From Comamonas sp. lk (lineage in GTDB: Bacteria; Pseudomonadota; Gammaproteobacteria; Burkholderiales; Burkholderiaceae_C), in the NCBI GenBank assembly GCA_945901215.1, contig CAMDKE010000142.1, positions 1 to 7,214 of the forward strand: DNA of 7,214 bases, read 5' to 3'. The position numbers and the translations under genes are program-made. Under the pieces are notes generated by a model. It saw only the letters and a program-made list of their open reading frames with translations, did not search any database and was not told the origin of the DNA. This document shows, piece after piece, positions 5,321 to 7,214 of this stretch; within the stretch, counting starts at the first letter, position 1; the number at the start of each line of letters is the position of its first letter.

Positions 5321-6937
5321 TCAGGCGACAGCCGTCTGCCGCCTGGCCATCACCTCGTCCAACCAGTCCACACGCATTTCCGGCACGGCCGTAATCAGCT
5401 TTTGCGTGTAGGGATGCTCGGGGTGGTCGAAGATCTTGTCGGTCTCGTCAAAGGCGACAAATTGGCCTTGGAGCATCACGGCGGTGCGGTGTGCAATGCG
5501 GTGAACCACATCCAGGTCGTGGGTGATAAGCACATACGACAAGCCTAACTCGCGCTGCAGCTTGCGCAAGAGCGTCAAAATCTCTTCTGCCACCAGCGGG
5601 TCGAGCGCCGAAGTGGGCTCGTCCAAAATGATGAGGTCGGGCTTGGCCGCCAGCGCACGCGCAATGCAGACGCGTTGCTTTTGACCACCCGAGAGTTGTC
5701 CCGGCCTGCGATCGAGAAATTCCAGCGGCAGCTCCACCAGCGCCATCAGCTCCTTGGCGCGCGCCAGCACCTCGGCGCGGCCAACGCCAAAGTAAAACTC
5801 CACCGGGCGGCCCACAATATCAAGTACGCTTTGGCGCGGGTTGATGGCCACGTCCGGGATCTGGTAGACCAGTTGGATCGTGCGTTTGAGCTCTTTGCTG
5901 CGACCACTCAGTGCGGGGGGTAGAGCCTTGCCCTGAAAAAGAATCTCGCCGCTGCGTGGCGTCAAGAGGCCGGTGACGATGCGCGCCAGTGTCGATTTGC
6001 CCGAACCCGACTCGCCCACCACGGCCACGGTTTCGCCCCGTTTGACGTCTAGTGAGACGCCGCGCACGACATGAAAGTCGCCATAGTAGGCGTGGCAGTC
6101 CTTAATGGACAACACCGTCTGGGGCTTTACGGTAGCTGCCACTGCGCGCTCGCTGGCAGCGGCGCCGCGCACCGCGACCAGGCGCGCCGTGTAGTCTTGG
6201 GTGGCGCGGTGCAAGATTTGTTCGGTCAGGCCTTCTTCTACCTCTTTGCCGTGGCGCAGCACCTTGATGCGGTCTGCCACCTGCGCCACCACGGCCAGGT
6301 CGTGCGTGATGTAGAGCGCCGCCGTGTGGTAGCGGTGAATCAGGGACTTGAGCAGAATCAGCACCTCGATCTGCGTGGTCACATCCAGCGCAGTGGTCGG
6401 TTCGTCGAGCACCAACACGTCGGGGCGGCAGGACATGGCCATGGCCGCCATGGCGCGCTGCAACTGGCCGCCGGATACCTGGTGCGGGTAGCGTGCGCCA
6501 AAGTTGTGCGGATCCGGCAGGTCCAAGGCCACAAACAGCTCGCAGGCCCATGTTTCGGCCTCGGCGCGCGTCATGAGTTTGTGCAAAACCGGCGCCTCAC
6601 ACACCTGGTCCATCAGACTGTGCGCGGGGTTAAAGGCCGCCGCCGCAGACTGGGCGATATACGCGATGCGCTTGCCGCGCACCGCGCGCCGACCCTCGGC
6701 GTCCAGGGCGGCAATGTTGGTGCCGCCCAGCGTAATCGTGCCACCGGCAATATGCAAACCCGCGCGGGCGTAACACATGCTCGACAGACCAATGGTGGAC
6801 TTGCCCGCACCGCTCTCGCCGATCAATCCCAGCACCTCGCCCTTGCGCAATTGCAGGTCCACGTTGTCCACAATCACATTGCCCGCCACACTCTCCAGGC
6901 GCAGGCCTTTGATGCCCAAGATGATGTTTTCGTCCAT
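5321..6937 (-). CDS. ABC transporter ATP-binding protein, two fused ATPase domains (Dpp/Opp-type)
   Basis: This cytoplasmic ATPase powers a peptide/nickel/opine-family importer. Its 538 residues carry two complete nucleotide-binding domains, equivalent to DppD and DppF fused. Domain 1 has Walker A GESGAGKST (40-48), Q-loop Gln96, signature VSGGQ (154-158), Walker B VLVLDEP (174-180) and H-loop His212. Domain 2 has Walker A GESGSGKST (308-316), Q-loop Gln359, signature LSGGQ (415-419), Walker B LIILDEP (435-441) and His473. Both sites look catalytically intact. Each domain ends with the oligopeptide-family extension (DYTARLV at 248-254, HPYTQKLI at 508-515). It starts 15 bases after the stop of the upstream permease, so the two form an operon. 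Its 3' end lies 10 bases from the stop of the convergent mttB-like gene. Family members carry peptides and many other solutes, so the substrate cannot be read from this subunit; a methylated amine or betaine-like compound is suggested by context only. Confidence 0.95.
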   Translation of the reverse strand: MDENIILGIKGLRLESVAGNVIVDNVDLQLRKGEVLGLIGESGAGKSTIGLSSMCYARAGLHIAGGTITLGGTNIAALDAEGRRAVRGKRIAYIAQSAAAAFNPAHSLMDQVCEAPVLHKLMTRAEAETWACELFVALDLPDPHNFGARYPHQVSGGQLQRAMAAMAMSCRPDVLVLDEPTTALDVTTQIEVLILLKSLIHRYHTAALYITHDLAVVAQVADRIKVLRHGKEVEEGLTEQILHRATQDYTARLVAVRGAAASERAVAATVKPQTVLSIKDCHAYYGDFHVVRGVSLDVKRGETVAVVGESGSGKSTLARIVTGLLTPRSGEILFQGKALPPALSGRSKELKRTIQLVYQIPDVAINPRQSVLDIVGRPVEFYFGVGRAEVLARAKELMALVELPLEFLDRRPGQLSGGQKQRVCIARALAAKPDLIILDEPTSALDPLVAEEILTLLRKLQRELGLSYVLITHDLDVVHRIAHRTAVMLQGQFVAFDETDKIFDHPEHPYTQKLITAVPEMRVDWLDEVMARRQTAVA

Positions 6938-6952
6938 ACCCTGCGTTCTTTC

Positions 6953-7214
6953 TTAGAGTTCGGCTTGCGCGCCCGAAGGGCGGGCGTCGATGGACAGCAT
7001 CCAGTCCACCACCAGGTTCACCGACACCGTGAGCAGCGCAATCGCCGTGGCTGGGTAGATGGGGGCCATCATGCCGAAGTTGATGGCAGCGGCGTTTTCG
7101 CGCACCATCCCGCCTAAGTCGGCATAGGGCGGCTGAATGCCCAAGCCCAGGAACGACAGGCCAGCGATAAACAAGAAGTTAAAGCAAAAGCGCAGGCCAA
7201 ACTCAGACACCAGC
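6953..7214 (-). CDS. ABC transporter permease, DppC/OppC-type, C-terminal part (5' end outside window)
   Basis: This is the last 87 or so codons of an inner-membrane permease of the binding-protein-dependent peptide/nickel family; the frame stays open through the right edge. The visible part has the end of the cytoplasmic EAA loop, ending in the family hallmark LSFLGLGIQPP, which contacts the ATPase. After it come a periplasmic-type segment (ADLGGMVRENAAAINFG) and a final membrane helix (IYPATAIALLTVSVNLVVDWML), then the short tail DARPSGAQAEL. The usual C-terminal motif LRDxLDPR appears here as MLSIDARPSG, slightly divergent. A GTG at 7208-7210 could be read as a start, but the protein clearly begins far upstream because most of the domain is missing. 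The stop is 15 bases before the two-domain ATPase; a second permease and a solute-binding protein would be expected beyond the window. Confidence 0.9.
   Translation of the reverse strand, partial: LVSEFGLRFCFNFLFIAGLSFLGLGIQPPYADLGGMVRENAAAINFGMMAPIYPATAIALLTVSVNLVVDWMLSIDARPSGAQAEL

Noticed and set aside
6071..7117. 348-residue plus-strand open frame opposite the ABC genes
   Set aside because: Antisense shadow of the ATPase and permease, both of which show full motif sets on the minus strand.
7208..7210. GTG as the start of a short 85-residue membrane protein
   Set aside because: The frame continues upstream past the window edge, and the visible part is only the C-terminal end of a DppC-type permease.

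Overview
The window looks like chromosomal DNA of an aerobic, GC-rich betaproteobacterium. The family-level guess is Burkholderiales, near Comamonadaceae (Rhodoferax/Polaromonas/Acidovorax-like). It rests on the codon bias, the protein sequences, and the intergenic spacer, whose hairpin and G-rich elements resemble dispersed repeats I associate with that family. The guess comes from memory and was not searched.

Layout, left to right. Bases 1-52 are a G-rich repeat copy cut by the window edge. Bases 82-1332 (minus) encode the beta subunit of heterotetrameric sarcosine oxidase (soxB). Bases 1333-2039 are a spacer of about 700 bp with no convincing gene; it is built from repeats: a compound hairpin element near 1390-1640 and two copies, 159 bp apart, of the G-rich hairpin unit also seen at base 1. 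Bases 2040-3443 (minus) encode an iron-sulfur L-serine ammonia-lyase (sdaA). A divergent intergenic region (3444-3717) holds a perfect 9-bp tandem repeat and a small palindrome. Bases 3718-5310 (plus) encode a trimethylamine methyltransferase (MttB) superfamily protein without pyrrolysine. Ten bases later, convergent to it, comes the end of a tandem two-domain ABC ATPase (5321-6937, minus). Upstream of that in the same operon is the C-terminal part of a DppC/OppC-type permease (6953 to past the right edge).

How the genes may work together: the set fits catabolism of a methylated amine such as a betaine. The ABC importer would bring in a substrate, the MttB-like protein would remove a methyl group, sarcosine oxidase would turn sarcosine into glycine and a one-carbon unit, and serine made from glycine would be deaminated to pyruvate by SdaA. 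Each enzyme family is well recognised. The linked pathway, the importer substrate and the methyltransferase substrate are inference. No corrinoid protein, glyA, soxD/A/G or substrate-binding protein lies inside the window.
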